A stretch of 26,468 bases of DNA, from assembly GCF_000213175.1 (NCBI RefSeq), contig NW_009799103.1, positions 1,393,940 to 1,420,407 of the forward strand, given 5' to 3'. Both the position numbers and the translations under genes were made by a program. This stretch comes from Neurospora tetrasperma FGSC 2508. Taxonomy: Eukaryota; Ascomycota; Sordariomycetes; Sordariales; Sordariaceae. Of this stretch, positions 16,280 through 26,468 are shown one piece after another. The number at the start of each line of letters is the position of its first letter. Position 1 is the stretch's first letter. Under the pieces are notes generated by a model, which saw only the letters and a program-made list of their open reading frames with translations, did not search any database and was not told the DNA's origin.

Positions 16280-19200
16280 AATACTAAATAAATAAAATAA
16301 ATTATATTTACTATTATTAAATCCCTGGCCGTAGAAATTATCTTTGGGTACCCTTAATTTTATAAATAGAATTCTGATATTAATTAGTAGTAATAGACGT
16401 TCCGGTTCTATAATAAAATTAGTAATTTAGAACTAAGTATAACGGTAGTAAAAAAAGTATATAACGCTATAATTATTCTAATGGGGCTGAGGTAGGATTT
16501 AATTCCTATATTAGATTTTAGGAAGATAATAAAGTTAAAAAAGGATTTCCGCCCTCCTACGTATATAAATATCCCATTCGAAATCCCCCCTTCTTTAATA
16601 ACGGAGTTTGTAGCCTTATTTATTATTTCGGAATTGTTTAGTACTTTATAAACCTTTACACTCCTATTAAAGGTCTTCCGGATTATATTTAATAGTATCT
16701 ATTCCTTACTAGTACTCTTATTAAAATTAGTATTACCCAAATCCTTAGATTTATTAGAAGAGTTAGGAAGCGAGTCTATTATTTTTAAACTAATTATTCT
16801 ACCGGAGTATAAAGAATTTTAATCGGTTTTCGAAACTTCGGTAATACCACTACCTTAATATAATCATTTAGAATATTATATTAATTTAATTAATGGAGAA
16901 TCCGCACCTTAGGGGTTAATTTATACTTTTAATATTAAAGAATTGAAAATATTCTACGAATAATTATTGGAGGTACTTTAAAAAGGATGGATTCGATTAT
17001 TCATTAGCTTAGCAGGTACTCCTATTATTTTTATTTTAAAGAAAGGTAGAAAGTTAAGGCTCTATATTAATTTTAGGGCGTTTAATAAAGTTACAAAGAA
17101 GCACTAGACAGCGTTACTCCTTATTTAAAAAATTTTTAATTGGTTATTATTAGCGAAAATCTTTACGAAATTAGATTTGAAGGATATATATTATAAGATT
17201 CGGATTTAGGAGGGAAACGAAGAGAAAATGGTGTTTCGTACGAAATATAAGTACTACGGATTTTTAATTATATTAATAGGGTTAGTAAATATAATAGTAA
17301 TATTTTAAATATATATTAATAATATATTAGTAGGGTTAATAAATACTATATATATTATTTATTTTAATAATATCCTAATATATAGTAAGAATAAAAAAGA
17401 TTATAGTAATTATATTAAAGAAGTTCTTTAATAGTTATAAAATTGGAACCTTTATATAAATTTAAATAAATACGAATTTTATACAAAGAAAGTATTGTTC
17501 TTAGGCTATATTGTTTCGCTAGAGGGTATTTTAATAGACTTAGAAAGAATTATAACGATTGTAGATTAGGAAGCCCCGATAAGTATTTATAATATCTAGG
17601 TCTTCCTAGGGTTTATAAAGTTTTATAAATACTTTGTAATATTATATTCAAAAGTAACTACGCACTTAATAGAACTATTAAAGGGGAGTAAACAGAAGAT
17701 GTTTAAATTAATAAAAGAAGTAAAGAGGGTACTTATAGAATTAAAATAGTTATTTTAGGAAGCACTAATATTGTATTACTTCGATCCGACGTTAAAAATT
17801 CGAGTAAAAATAGATACGTTGGACTTTGCAATTAGGGTAATTCTTATATAGTTATATAGCGATAAATAGTACTTAATTATATTCTTTTTAAAGAAAGAAT
17901 TATTAAAGGAAATTGCGGACGAATTGTTTTTAATAATTATAGATTTTTTCAATTTATAGTATTTTCAGGAGAAGGAGTAGGCGAGCGCGAAGTAAAACCG
18001 GTAAGTATTAGAACTAGCGGTATATAATTTTGGGATAGAATATTAATTAAGGAAGCTAAATCCGGCGGACGGGCTATTAAGAAAGCTATAATTGTAGGGA
18101 GAAGAATTGGTGGAAGGAGGCAAATATTTATTAATTAGAATTATTAAAGGGGGCAAAGTAAAAGGATTAGTAATAAAGGCTAATTGAATAATAAAAGTAC
18201 CAATAAGAAGAATAGTTTTAATTAAAAAGGAAAGTTAAAGAGCGGCGGCGGAGGAGTGAAAATAATAGTAAAATAGTTATAATAGCAAGGAAGGTTGGGA
18301 ATTGGAAGGAGGGTAGAGTAAATTATATAGAGAATAAAAGGAATAGTAAAAAGGTAGCGAACTATATAAGGGGTAAAAGAAAAAGTTAAAAACGGAGGGA
18401 GAAAATAGGGTAGATAGAGTACCAGTGAAAAGGGTACAGTTCGCGGGTAAGGCCGCCGCTAAAATAGGGGGGGAAACGAAGGGAATAATTATAGGAAAAA
18501 TAAGTATATATACTCTAATAGCGAGAGTGTAAAAGGATAAAGAGTACTTACTATTATTAGATTAATAATTATTAGAAGTATAGAAGGAAGATTTATTTAT
18601 TGTTAGGGAATTATAGAAGGATAGAAAAGGGAGGAGACGGGCGAAGAATTAGAAAATAGGGGAAGATAGGACGCTTCAGTACTATTATTAAATTTATATT
18701 CTAAAATATATAAGAGCCGAATTACTTTATATTTATTATAATAATATAATAACCGGGTACCTAGGTTAATAGAAAATATTAAAGAGGATTAATTAATTCC
18801 ATTATTAACTAACTATTATAACTGATATTAAGGCCTATATTCGCGAATACTTAGTATATTAAAAGGCTAAGCTATATAATTACCGACCCTATAGCCTTTT
18901 AGAATTACTACCTATTTTTATAATCCTTTAGTAAAATATTTTGTACAATTTTATTACCAGCCTACTGAAGGTATTTAACCTTATATTTAATTAGACCTAC
19001 GATGTAGTTTTAATTATTATTAACCGTCTTACTAAATACGTTTTATATATTCCTACTTAAAAAATAATTAATATTTAACAATTCGCTTTCCTCTTCTAAT
19101 AGAACTTTTTTTAATAATTTAGCCTCTTAAATTCTATTATTTCGGATGGAGGCAGCCTCTTTACTAATTAATTTTAAAAAACGTATTACGAATTTTTAGA

Positions 19201-20045
19201 TATTTATAGGCGCCTTAGTATAGTATAGTATCACTACACGGATAGGTAAATAAAGAGGTAGAATTAGAATTTAAAATTATACTTCTGAGTCTTTTATAGG
19301 ATAAAATAGACCGATTGGGCTGAAAAACTTATATTAGGTTAATAGACGTATAATAATTATTTTTATACCGTTATTAGAAAGTCCCTATCGGAATTATTAT
19401 TTAAGTATTACCTTCAGAGGCCTATTAATCCGGACCAGGGGCGAAAGACCGTACTCCTTATAGTAGCTACTAATTAAATTGAGGAATTACTTCGAGGTCG
19501 GATAGAAGTTATTAAGGCCCTAGGAATCATTAGTTAAGGGTATATAAAATAATATAATAAAGTTTAGAAACTAAAGGAATTTAATATAGGAAGTTAAATT
19601 TTACTTAATATAAAGTATATTAAATAATAATACTTAAGTATTAAATTAGTTAATAAATTTTTAGGACCGTTTCAAATTACTAAAGTTATTAGGGATAAAA
19701 AAATAGTATACCGTCTTATACTCTCCATATAATACTAAATCTATCTAATATTCCCTATTAGTTTATTAGAATTATACTATAGTAACCCCGCTATAGTTAT
19801 ACTATAGGGAGAAGTAGTTAATATTAAAGAAAATAATATTTAATATAAAATTAAATTAATTATAAAATACCGAAAGTCCGGCTACTAACGGTAATTCTAA
19901 ATTAAGTAGAAGGGGTATCCGGATAATGAAAATTTGTAAGTATTATAAGAGAATATAAATTGCCCGGGTTTATTTAAGGACTACGAAGCGAAGGAGGCGT
20001 AGCGGCGGAAGGACCGAGGTAGACCGAATACTAGGTTAATAAAGA
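16280..20045 (+). pseudogene. Chromovirus pol remnant: PR region, RT, RNase H, integrase, chromodomain
   Basis: Formerly the replication and integration polyprotein. The protease end is near 16320-16400 (ILGYPW-like). Reverse transcriptase is 16910-17530: GWIRLFISLAGTPIIFILKK, KLRLYINFRAFNKVT, KIFTKLDLKDIYYKIRI, then YFNNILIYS at 17360-17386, where the YLDD box has lost both Asp to Asn (17366-17371), and FLGYIVSLEGI. RNase H begins near 17760 (YFDPTLKIRVKIDTLDFAI). Integrase spans about 18700-19700: a degraded HHCC finger, TYDVVLIIINRLTKYVLYIPT split by RIP stops (about 18993-19053), and IISDGGSLFTN (19137-19170). A chromodomain lies near 19855-20000 (YRKSGYQR, KGYPDNEN), expected to bind methylated histone H3. 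Dozens of TAA/TAG codons replace Gln/Trp. Not functional. Confidence 0.88.
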
Positions 20046-22038
20046 TTAATTAACTAAAGGTAGGAGATTAATAACTATTCGGCGTTTAAAGTATAAAATA
20101 TGGATGTAGGACGTAAAATGTAGATATAAGACGTAAAATATAGATATAAGATATAAATGTAGATGTAAGATGTAAAATATAAATATAAATATAAAATATA
20201 AAATATAAATGAATAGATATAAATTAGAAACGTTAAATGTATAATATAAGGAGAAAAATAAGAGGAAAATACAAAATAGAATCGAAGGTACCAATACGTA
20301 TAAGCGAGTACTAGAATATTAATTAGGAAAAAGAAGAAGAATATATAAATAAAACGGGGAAGGGAGGTAGTTTTGAATTATTATAGAAAATTAATAAAGT
20401 ACTAAGTATAGGATAGTTTGTATTTTTTTATTACTTCCGAATAAAAAATTCCTCGGCGGCGCTAATTATAATCGATATAAGATTAAAACCTACAATTTTA
20501 AGAGGAATACTCCTACGTACTACTACGCCTATTAATATTATAAATTAATTTTATTATATATTATATACTTATCATCCTCCTCCTGAACGAGCGTTAATAA
20601 TTCGTCTAATTTCGTATTTATAGCCTCTAATTTTCTATTAATAATACGGCGCTATAAGCCCCAGCCGCGGCTAGTAGGGAGAGTAATACGAATAAGGGAA
20701 TTCTAAATAGAAATATTTATTAAGAAACTACTATTACTATTAATAGAACTACTACTAATAATAGTTAGGCCGCCGCTATTATTAGTATTAGTAATAGTAT
20801 AATAACCGAAACCTTAATACTGACTAATATTAAAACTATTTGTACGGAATATAGTAAGTAAAATTGTAAGGAGGCTATTAGTAATTAGGCGTACTTATAT
20901 CGCATTCTAAAAGGATAATATATATTAGTATAAACGTTATAAAGTAGTAGTAAATAGAGAGGTATTGTTACAGGGTTAGCCTGTGTGCCTTGTGCCAGCG
21001 TATAGTAGCTTCTAAGACTACTGTCGCTGTCATCGCTACTAGTACTATATTGCCGGCAGCTAAGTATTAATAAGAGTAAAGGAAAAAAGCGAAAGAAAAG
21101 GAAGGATTTGCCGCGGGTCTAGTAAATATATAATATAATCAAATAGTAAGTATTATTCAGATTAAGGGGGCTAATATTAATAAATATGTAAGTTAAAACG
21201 ATGTTATATTTTATATAGGCTAAAGGGCGGATATTATTATAAAAATTAATATAAATATTTAGAAAGGATAAAGCGAAGTAAAGGATATTAGGAAGGGAAG
21301 CGAGAAGAGAAATTTACTAGCCGGGCTTAAAAGCGAATTAATAGTTCGTATAAAGGATAGTAATAAAAGTACGCACATTCGCAAAGGGGGTAGGCGCTAG
21401 CGTAGGGGAAGGGGTAACCGCTTTAACCTTTAGTTTAAATGAGGAGGAGAAGCTAATAAATTCGTTGGAGGAATTAGAAGCGCATATAATTATAAAAATA
21501 AAATTATAAGGAAGAAAAAAGAGGAGTCAAAAGGTGAGGGGGAAGGGATATTATATAAATAATAAAGAAAGTCCTTATATAAGTATAAATTAGAATGAAT
21601 AAGTATAAAGTAAAGTAGAATAAAAGAAATTATAAGTAATAATATAACGAAATAGGAAGGAATAAATAGAAGGAGGGGAGGCGAATATAAATAGCAGAGA
21701 GAGGAGGATAGAACGAATAGGTAGTAACTATAGGCGTTAGAAAGCGGAAAAGAAGGAAGTAGAGAGAAGGTACGTAATTGGGAGTAGGTATTATATATTA
21801 CGAAGGGAAGTTTGGATAGAAAGTACAACGATAGAATTGGGCCCGGAGAAAAAAAAGAAGGTAAAATAATTAGGGGGGGAAATTCAATAATCCGGAGATA
21901 TTAGCGAATAGTAAGGAGGCGTAAGTATATTAAGGGTATAAAAGCCTTAAAGAATAAAGAAAAGGGTATTTTAAGGGAAGAAAGTACCGATACTAAAATT
22001 TAAAATAAGGAATTAGAAATTCCGGGGACGGAACCTAT
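20046..22038. other. 2-kb region between chromodomain and polypurine tract, unidentified
   Basis: Unusually long for the 3' end of a chromovirus. It contains TA-rich low-complexity tracts (20096-20215, repeats of gtaagatgtaaaatataa type), a patch of higher GC at about 20950-21060 with ordinary codons (CVPC or CALC in two frames), and purine-rich sequence at 21060-22038. Open frames on the - strand (20046-20294, 21490-21828) are long runs of Leu, Ile, Tyr and Phe, typical of RIP-mutated DNA rather than genes. It could be an extra ORF of this family or an older nested insertion. Confidence 0.5.
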
Positions 22039-22050
22039 AAAGGGGGGGGG
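22039..22050 (+). other. Polypurine tract of the chromovirus
   Basis: Reads AAAGGGGGGGGG (22039-22050), with TTA between it and the 3' LTR start at 22054. Expected primer site for plus-strand synthesis. Confidence 0.8.
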
Positions 22051-22053
22051 TTA

Positions 22054-22507
22054 TATTAGGATACTAAAGGACTACCGCCTCGGGCACTAGAAATTAGCTA
22101 GCGTAAGTACAAAAGGAGATTCAGGACTATTAGGGACGGAATATTATAATACTATAATACTAATACTCTCTATTATTTTACTAAACTTTTACTTAAGAGT
22201 ATTAGGACGACTAACGCTTCCCTTCGCTTTACTAATCTCTAATTCGAAAGTATTAAAACATTCAATAAAATAAAATTACGAGGGGGACGTTCCGGCGCTA
22301 TATTGTAGTAGTATACTAGTTTAGAGCTCTATAATTATTAGTTACATCGGAGTAGAGTTTATATAAGTATAAAAGTAGTTCGAACGGGCGTTCTTTATTA
22401 TAATTGGTAGCTATTACTATATTTCTAAATTACCCCCTAACTTACCGTCCCCTACGTATAGCCCCGACTATAGTTACCTCAGCCTACCTTTCCCTTACGT
22501 CCTAATA
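22054..22507 (+). repeat. 3' LTR of the chromovirus
   Basis: 454 bp, pairs with 14088-14541. The two differ mainly by C/T and G/A. Followed directly by the AAATT duplication. Confidence 0.92.
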
Positions 22508-22512
22508 AAATT
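22508..22512 (+). repeat. Target-site duplication AAATT (right)
   Basis: Matches 14083-14087; DNA transposon sequence resumes as TATTCGTAGTACG, as at 3628 of copy 1. Confidence 0.9.
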
Positions 22513-23050
22513 TATTCGTAGTACGTAGTATTACCTCCTCCCGGCTATTATAATAAATAGACTACTTGATATATTAGTATTTAGAGGTATAACGGACTTA
22601 ACCGGGGTCTGGGACTAAATAGTAAAATACCTACTCCCTAAAATAAATCCATTTCCCGGACGTAATAGTATTTTAGTAATAAATAACGCTAATTAATACC
22701 CCCATACCGAATTCCAGTACGCATACAACTAGAAGGGGGTTTTATTATGGTATTTACCGCTATACTCTCCCAAATTCAACCCTATCGAAGTATACTTTAA
22801 TAATTTTAAATAGTAATTTAAAAGGATATACTGTAACGAAAGCAATAATAAAATATTAAACGACAATTTTATTATATTTTTAAGCAATTAGTATAGGACG
22901 TAGGGTATAGAGTATAGTAAATCCATAGCTATTTTAAGAATATAAAGCTAGTAATAAATCGAATTAATAATATAAATAAAGATTATAGGGAGTTATATAC
23001 TAACGAATTAGTCGAATATAAAGAGACAGGTATTATATCGGGGTGGTAGT
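22513..23050 (+). pseudogene. Transposase, copy 2, 3' part
   Basis: Continues the frame of 13561-14087. Motifs: LVFRGITDL, KYLLPKINPFPGRNSILV, INNAN for the second catalytic Asp block (Asp now Asn, near 22681-22695), and YLPLYSPKFNPIEVYF near 22754-22801 with the catalytic Glu kept. There are 34 residues between the second Asp position and the Glu, giving DD34E as in IS630/Tc1-like families. Stops are TAA/TAG at Trp and Gln positions. The 3' limit is approximate; a 2 bp length difference from copy 1 occurs near 23050. Confidence 0.75.
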
Positions 23051-23099
23051 GGAATATAGAAGGGAAATATAAGTTTATATATATTAAATTAAATTATAT

Positions 23100-23126
23100 A
23101 TTAGAAATACTAAAAATACTAGAAAT
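23100..23126 (+). repeat. 9-bp minisatellite, three units
   Basis: Same repeat as 4219-4281 in copy 1, with three units instead of seven (a 36 bp difference). Confidence 0.85.
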
Positions 23127-23740
23127 TATATTTATCCGTATAATAATATTAAAATATTAGAAACCCTCCTCTTTCGTTTTAAATCGATTTATATTATTAT
23201 TATTATTCACTAGGACCGCTAGTAATAGTATTGCCCGCTATAGAACCGAAAGCTCTAGTAATACTATATTTAAATATAGTGTTGAATTAGGGGTCTAGAA
23301 TATGTATTAGTTAATTAAATTATAATAATAGGAGTTAGAAGGTATATGTACTATAGCTTAATTGTATTACTAGTACTATATATTTAATTTTGAGAAAGTT
23401 TTTAATACTATCCTTGAATACTATATAGAAGTTATAAGTAAATCTTAGCTTTATAAACCACTCTACGAACTATTTTCTAAGCGGAAAAAAATATTAGGAG
23501 GCGCCTCTTTATTCTGAAATTTATCTTTTAAAGCAGTTAGAATTCTATATACTAGCCCTACTTCGATCGATTTCCTAATATAATAATGTCGATAAAAGGA
23601 TTTAAAGAATTTAGTAATAAGCTTTTTAGCTAGTCGATTAAATAAGGCGGAGGGTAGTAATAACGAATAGAAACTAAGAATCGAGAGTACGGATGGATAT
23701 AGTATAAATAATTCTCTAGCTTCTATTAGGGATTCTCTAA
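23127..23740. other. Central region of transposon copy 2
   Basis: Aligns with 4282-4890 of copy 1. No intact gene. A - strand frame open at 23463-23740 reads ELRESLIEARELF, then LFNRLAKKLITKFFKSFYRH and GLVYRILTALKDKF. It is also open in copy 1, so it may be former coding sequence. The longer frame reported across 23741-23873 runs into the solo LTR and is a chance fusion. Confidence 0.4.
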
Positions 23741-23745
23741 GCTCC

Positions 23746-24145
23746 TGTGACGAACGGCAGTCTGATCTGCCTAAATGAGATAGCTGAAGGTAAGAACTAT
23801 CAGAGTCGTTCGGTGAAGCCAAAGGGTTCACAACAAGTATGCTCGTAATACTAGTCTCAATGATGATGATCAAGTTGTATTGACTACTGTTGAACTATCT
23901 GACAATCTGAGTTCTCCAGTCGTCCCTTTATACTTCCCGTATCGTTCATTCTATAGCTGGCTTACTTGTATTATCGTGATGCTGGCTCACCAGCGTGAGC
24001 CCGGGACTGGCTCACCAGCCTGAGCCCTGTCTCCGACGCCTTTCTTGACCCTGCCCTGGCCCGTAGTTACACGAGCTAGCCTTTCTGGGTTGCTTGTGCT
24101 ACCGATGGTCTGGTTGGCCCGTGTGCTTGCCTTAAGTTCGTAACA
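23746..24145 (+). mobile_element. Solo LTR, 400 bp, not RIP-mutated
   Basis: Starts TGTGACGAAC and ends GTTCGTAACA (10 bp inverted ends with one mismatch, TG...CA). Flanked by GCTCC at 23741-23745 and 24146-24150, the 5 bp duplication expected of an LTR element. The sequence is continuous at this site in copy 1. It contains a 25 bp tandem pair of ctggctcaccagcstgagccc (23982-24002, 24007-24027), each an imperfect hairpin, and TTTATA near 23925 as a possible TATA box. Base composition is normal against the RIP-mutated surroundings. Probably left by LTR-LTR recombination of a younger retrotransposon, unrelated to the chromovirus LTRs. Confidence 0.9.
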
Positions 24146-24150
24146 GCTCC

Positions 24151-24970
24151 CTACCTTCGTCCTTTTCGCCCGCTACCAATGGCGGTACAATTAATAGCAA
24201 TACCTATAGCCAAGTAAAGACTATAGTTACTATAGAGATAGAAGGGGGGTTAGCGCGCTTAGTAATAAAAGTCTTACGGTCGGTTGGGTACTTATAAAAT
24301 ATAGTAGTAAAGTATTTTAAAAGCGTATATAAATTAATAATTATTATTTTATTTAGTAGGGGGAGAGTATTTACTATATTATTATAATTAGAACTGCTTA
24401 TAATTACCGAATTAATTATAGAGCCGCTGGTAGTATAAGGAGGAGGTAGTTAGACTTAGGGAAATTAAAAGTAGGGAGGGAAATACTAGTAGAATAGTAA
24501 GTATAGTGGGTATAGAGGGGGAGGGTATAGCTAGTATAAACTTTTAAAATTATTCTTCTTTAATATAATTTATAATAGACTATTTATAGTCTCTATATTA
24601 GTACTACTATTACCACTATTAATATTATTAATAATATTAATATTAACTAGTAAATAATTACCTCCTCCCCTATATTTACTACTATTACTAATACTAATAA
24701 AAGCAATTACTACTTTATTCCCTAGTATCTCTCGTACTAAATTACTGGGCGGGTTAATTACTATAGCCTTCCCTAATGAAATTGTGTATATTTATTTACC
24801 TATATCTTTAACGTTAAGGTTATAATAAGTTATATTCCCGTTAATAATATAGTACATTTAGTACTTAACAGCCTTATTATAATCCTTATACTTATAATTA
24901 AAATTATATGCCTATACCTATACCAACTTTTAATATATAATACTATATAGCTTTACCCCTATATACTCCT
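24151..24970. other. Right-central region of transposon copy 2
   Basis: Aligns with 4891-5730 of copy 1; AT-rich, RIP-mutated. No intact frame. Contains the TATTAAT-rich run at 24607-24650 that matches 5358-5400 of copy 1. Confidence 0.5.
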
Positions 24971-24974
24971 TTTA

Positions 24975-26210
24975 TTACCGGTCTTCCTCTAAATTCTTCT
25001 TAATTTCTACTAATATAGTATTTATTATAATGCGCTTAAGCTTCTCGGTACTAGCTAAAGTCCGTAACCTTCGAAACGACGGTGTATCGGCCGTTTGTAG
25101 GGTAATAAAAAGACTAATTAAATTACAAAAGGGGGTAGGAATAGAGGGTATACTACTATAGGAAGAGGGGATAGCGGGGATTTTACTAGCGGGCGGCTCG
25201 GTCAACCGAAATTTGAATGATATAATAAAATAGTATTACTAACCAATATAACGGAAGTACAACTTTATAACAGTCTTATACCTAATATTATTATACTTAT
25301 TAAAGAATTCCTTCCTAAAGACAATTTTATTATAAATAATAACCCGGGCGCAATAGTTATTATAAATAGTAATAGTATAATTAACATTATATAAGACGAC
25401 TAACTATTTTATCCTTACGGCCGTATTATCGTCGATAATCTTTTATATATAACCTTACTACAATTATTTAATATTCCTAAATAGGGTTGTTCTAAATTGT
25501 TATTTGTAGAGCTTGCTATTATCCTTTTATTTAACTTTTACCTCTCTAAATATACTACAATCTTCAATAAGTAATAGTTTATTACAGCTAGTAGTAATAT
25601 ACGAACCGATTATATTAAATTGGACCTATATTAATTTAGGGTATTTAGGACGTAGCGGCAGTATTAGAACAATTAGCTCATAGGTAGCATATGGTTGGGC
25701 CGGTAGTGCTAAGGTAATTAATTTAATTAAGGAGGCTATTTTACTATCGTTGTCACCTGATAAATAAAATAAAGTATTGAGAGCCTACTTCTTGGGAGTA
25801 AAGCGGATGGAGAGCTATTACTCGACCTTATTATTATTGTTAGAATCCTTACTATTAGAAATTTTAATTAGGGTAGCGGGTCTAAGAAGAAATAAAGGTA
25901 ATTCCGGAGTTGGATTTTTAACAGCGGAAACCTTCCCCTTCTTACCGGTAATCTTTTTAATAGTAGCCTTCTTAAGAATAATTTTAATAGGAATAGCCTT
26001 CTTCTTAGGAGGAGTAATTTTAGGGATAGCTTTAATAAATTATTTAGTTTTATAGTTCTTCAATTTAAAATAGAAGGAGGTATATTATAAAATTATTGCG
26101 TCTAGGATTTTTTTAATTTTAATCTTCGTTGAAGTAAATTATTAATATACTGCTTTAAGTATAGGATTATTTTACGCCGGCGGATTTTAAATTAAAGATC
26201 GTCTTGGGAG
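24975..26210 (-). pseudogene. Decayed second gene of the transposon, copy 2
   Basis: Counterpart of 5730-7536 without the 553 bp insertion. Read on the - strand, the Lys-rich N-terminal part lies at about 25880-26060 (AIPKITPPKKKAIPIKI, KKITGKKGK) and the C-terminal part at 24975-25205 (TEPPASKIPAIPSS, then FRRLRTLASTEKLKRIIINT and KKNLEEDR). The last segment is open for 76 codons, but its first codon is TTG inside the gene, not a start. A + strand frame over 25777-26055 is its antisense shadow. No family recognised; a nuclear or DNA-binding accessory protein is a guess from the basic tail. Confidence 0.4.
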
Positions 26211-26337
26211 GTATTATTATAATAAATTTGATTAATTATTAGTATTTTAATTACTTTGCACACTAAAATAGCTTCAAATTAATCCAGAAATTATTATCAA
26301 ATAATAGATTTTAACGAAGTTGTGCAATACAAAAGTG

Positions 26338-26410
26338 CGGTGTGTGTGTGTGTGTGTGTGTGTGCACGCACACACCCCGCCAAGACTGCACAGGCGATTG
26401 AGTGTGGGAA
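26338..26410 (-). repeat. Right TIR of transposon copy 2
   Basis: 73 bp: GT microsatellite from 26340, cacgcacacaccccgcc, then the end GAGTGTGGGAA. Reverse complement of 13272-13340 with few differences. Confidence 0.9.
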
Positions 26411-26468
26411 AGGTGTGGAGCTTGAATTCAAGGTTCGGGTGATGGTGGGATAAGCAAAACCTTGTAGC
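26411..26468. other. Right flank beyond transposon copy 2
   Basis: 58 bp of normal composition; nothing identifiable before the window ends. Confidence 0.5.

Larger units (their letters stand above)
14088..22507 (+). mobile_element. Ty3/gypsy chromovirus, RIP-degraded, 8,420 bp
   Basis: LTR retrotransposon nested in the transposase gene of DNA transposon copy 2. LTRs are 14088-14541 and 22054-22507, both 454 bp, starting TATTAGGA and ending TCCTAATA (probably TG...CA before RIP), with 5 bp AAATT duplications outside. Order of domains on the + strand: gag, protease region, reverse transcriptase, RNase H, integrase, chromodomain. Integrase downstream of RT marks Ty3/gypsy; the C-terminal chromodomain marks a chromovirus. 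A G-rich polypurine tract precedes the 3' LTR. LTR differences are mostly transitions, so they measure RIP more than age. Confidence 0.92.
13272..26410 (+). mobile_element. TIR DNA transposon, copy 2, expanded to 13.1 kb by nested elements
   Basis: Same family and orientation as copy 1. TIRs are 13272-13340 and 26338-26410, with the same outer TTCCCACACTC/GAGTGTGGGAA and matching inner bases unique to this copy. Flanks share AG (13270-13271, 26411-26412). Removing the nested chromovirus (8,425 bp with its duplication) and the solo LTR (405 bp) leaves 4,309 bp, close to copy 1 without its insertion. The left arm, 13272-14087, and right arm, from 22508 on, align with 2817-3627 and 3628-7727 of copy 1. 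RIP-mutated throughout except the TIRs and the solo LTR. Confidence 0.85.

Noticed and set aside
21490-21828. 112-codon - strand frame rich in Leu, Tyr, Ser, Phe inside the chromovirus
   Set aside because: Complement of a purine-rich RIP-mutated tract; no start context, motif or homologue visible.
23463-23873. 136-codon - strand frame as a single gene
   Set aside because: Its first part lies in the solo LTR and the rest in the transposon; a chance fusion across an insertion boundary.

Overview
The window looks like a piece of a filamentous ascomycete (Pezizomycotina) genome. Short GC-balanced gene islands with GT-AG introns and fungal branch points alternate abruptly with very AT-rich blocks made of transposons decayed by repeat-induced point mutation (RIP: C to T and G to A, mainly at CpA/TpG). 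No species can be named from the sequence alone. I see no tRNA, rRNA or CRISPR array.

Layout. (1) 1-2816: gene island with two tandem, same-strand, two-exon paralogues for small secreted cysteine-containing proteins (470-1209 and 1733-2531). (2) 2817-7727: a RIP-degraded DNA transposon (copy 1) with 65-71 bp terminal inverted repeats (TIRs), a decayed DD34E (IS630/Tc1-mariner type) transposase gene on the + strand, a probable second gene on the - strand, and a 553 bp internal insertion. (3) 7728-13271: gene island, all genes on the - strand: a 528-aa coiled-coil protein, a pair of TA-flanked MITEs, a 266-aa coiled-coil protein, and a 64-aa secreted-peptide candidate whose start is 169 bp from the next transposon. 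(4) 13272-26410: a second copy of the same DNA transposon, swollen to 13.1 kb by a nested 8,420 bp Ty3/gypsy chromovirus (454 bp LTRs, 5 bp target duplication AAATT) and a 400 bp solo LTR of another family (duplication GCTCC). Removing the nested elements and one copy of each duplication leaves 4,309 bp. Copy 1 without its insertion is 4,350 bp and carries 36 bp more minisatellite, so the two agree to about 5 bp.

How it fits together. Predicted secreted proteins and unfamiliar coiled-coil proteins sit in small islands between RIP-mutated transposons, the two-speed arrangement common for effector-like genes. The order of events can be read: DNA transposon copies inserted; the chromovirus inserted into the transposase gene of copy 2; RIP hit all of these; the solo LTR, which shows no RIP, is probably the youngest insertion. 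Catalytic Asp codons of both the transposase and the reverse transcriptase are now Asn codons, as G to A mutation predicts, so none of these elements can be autonomous.
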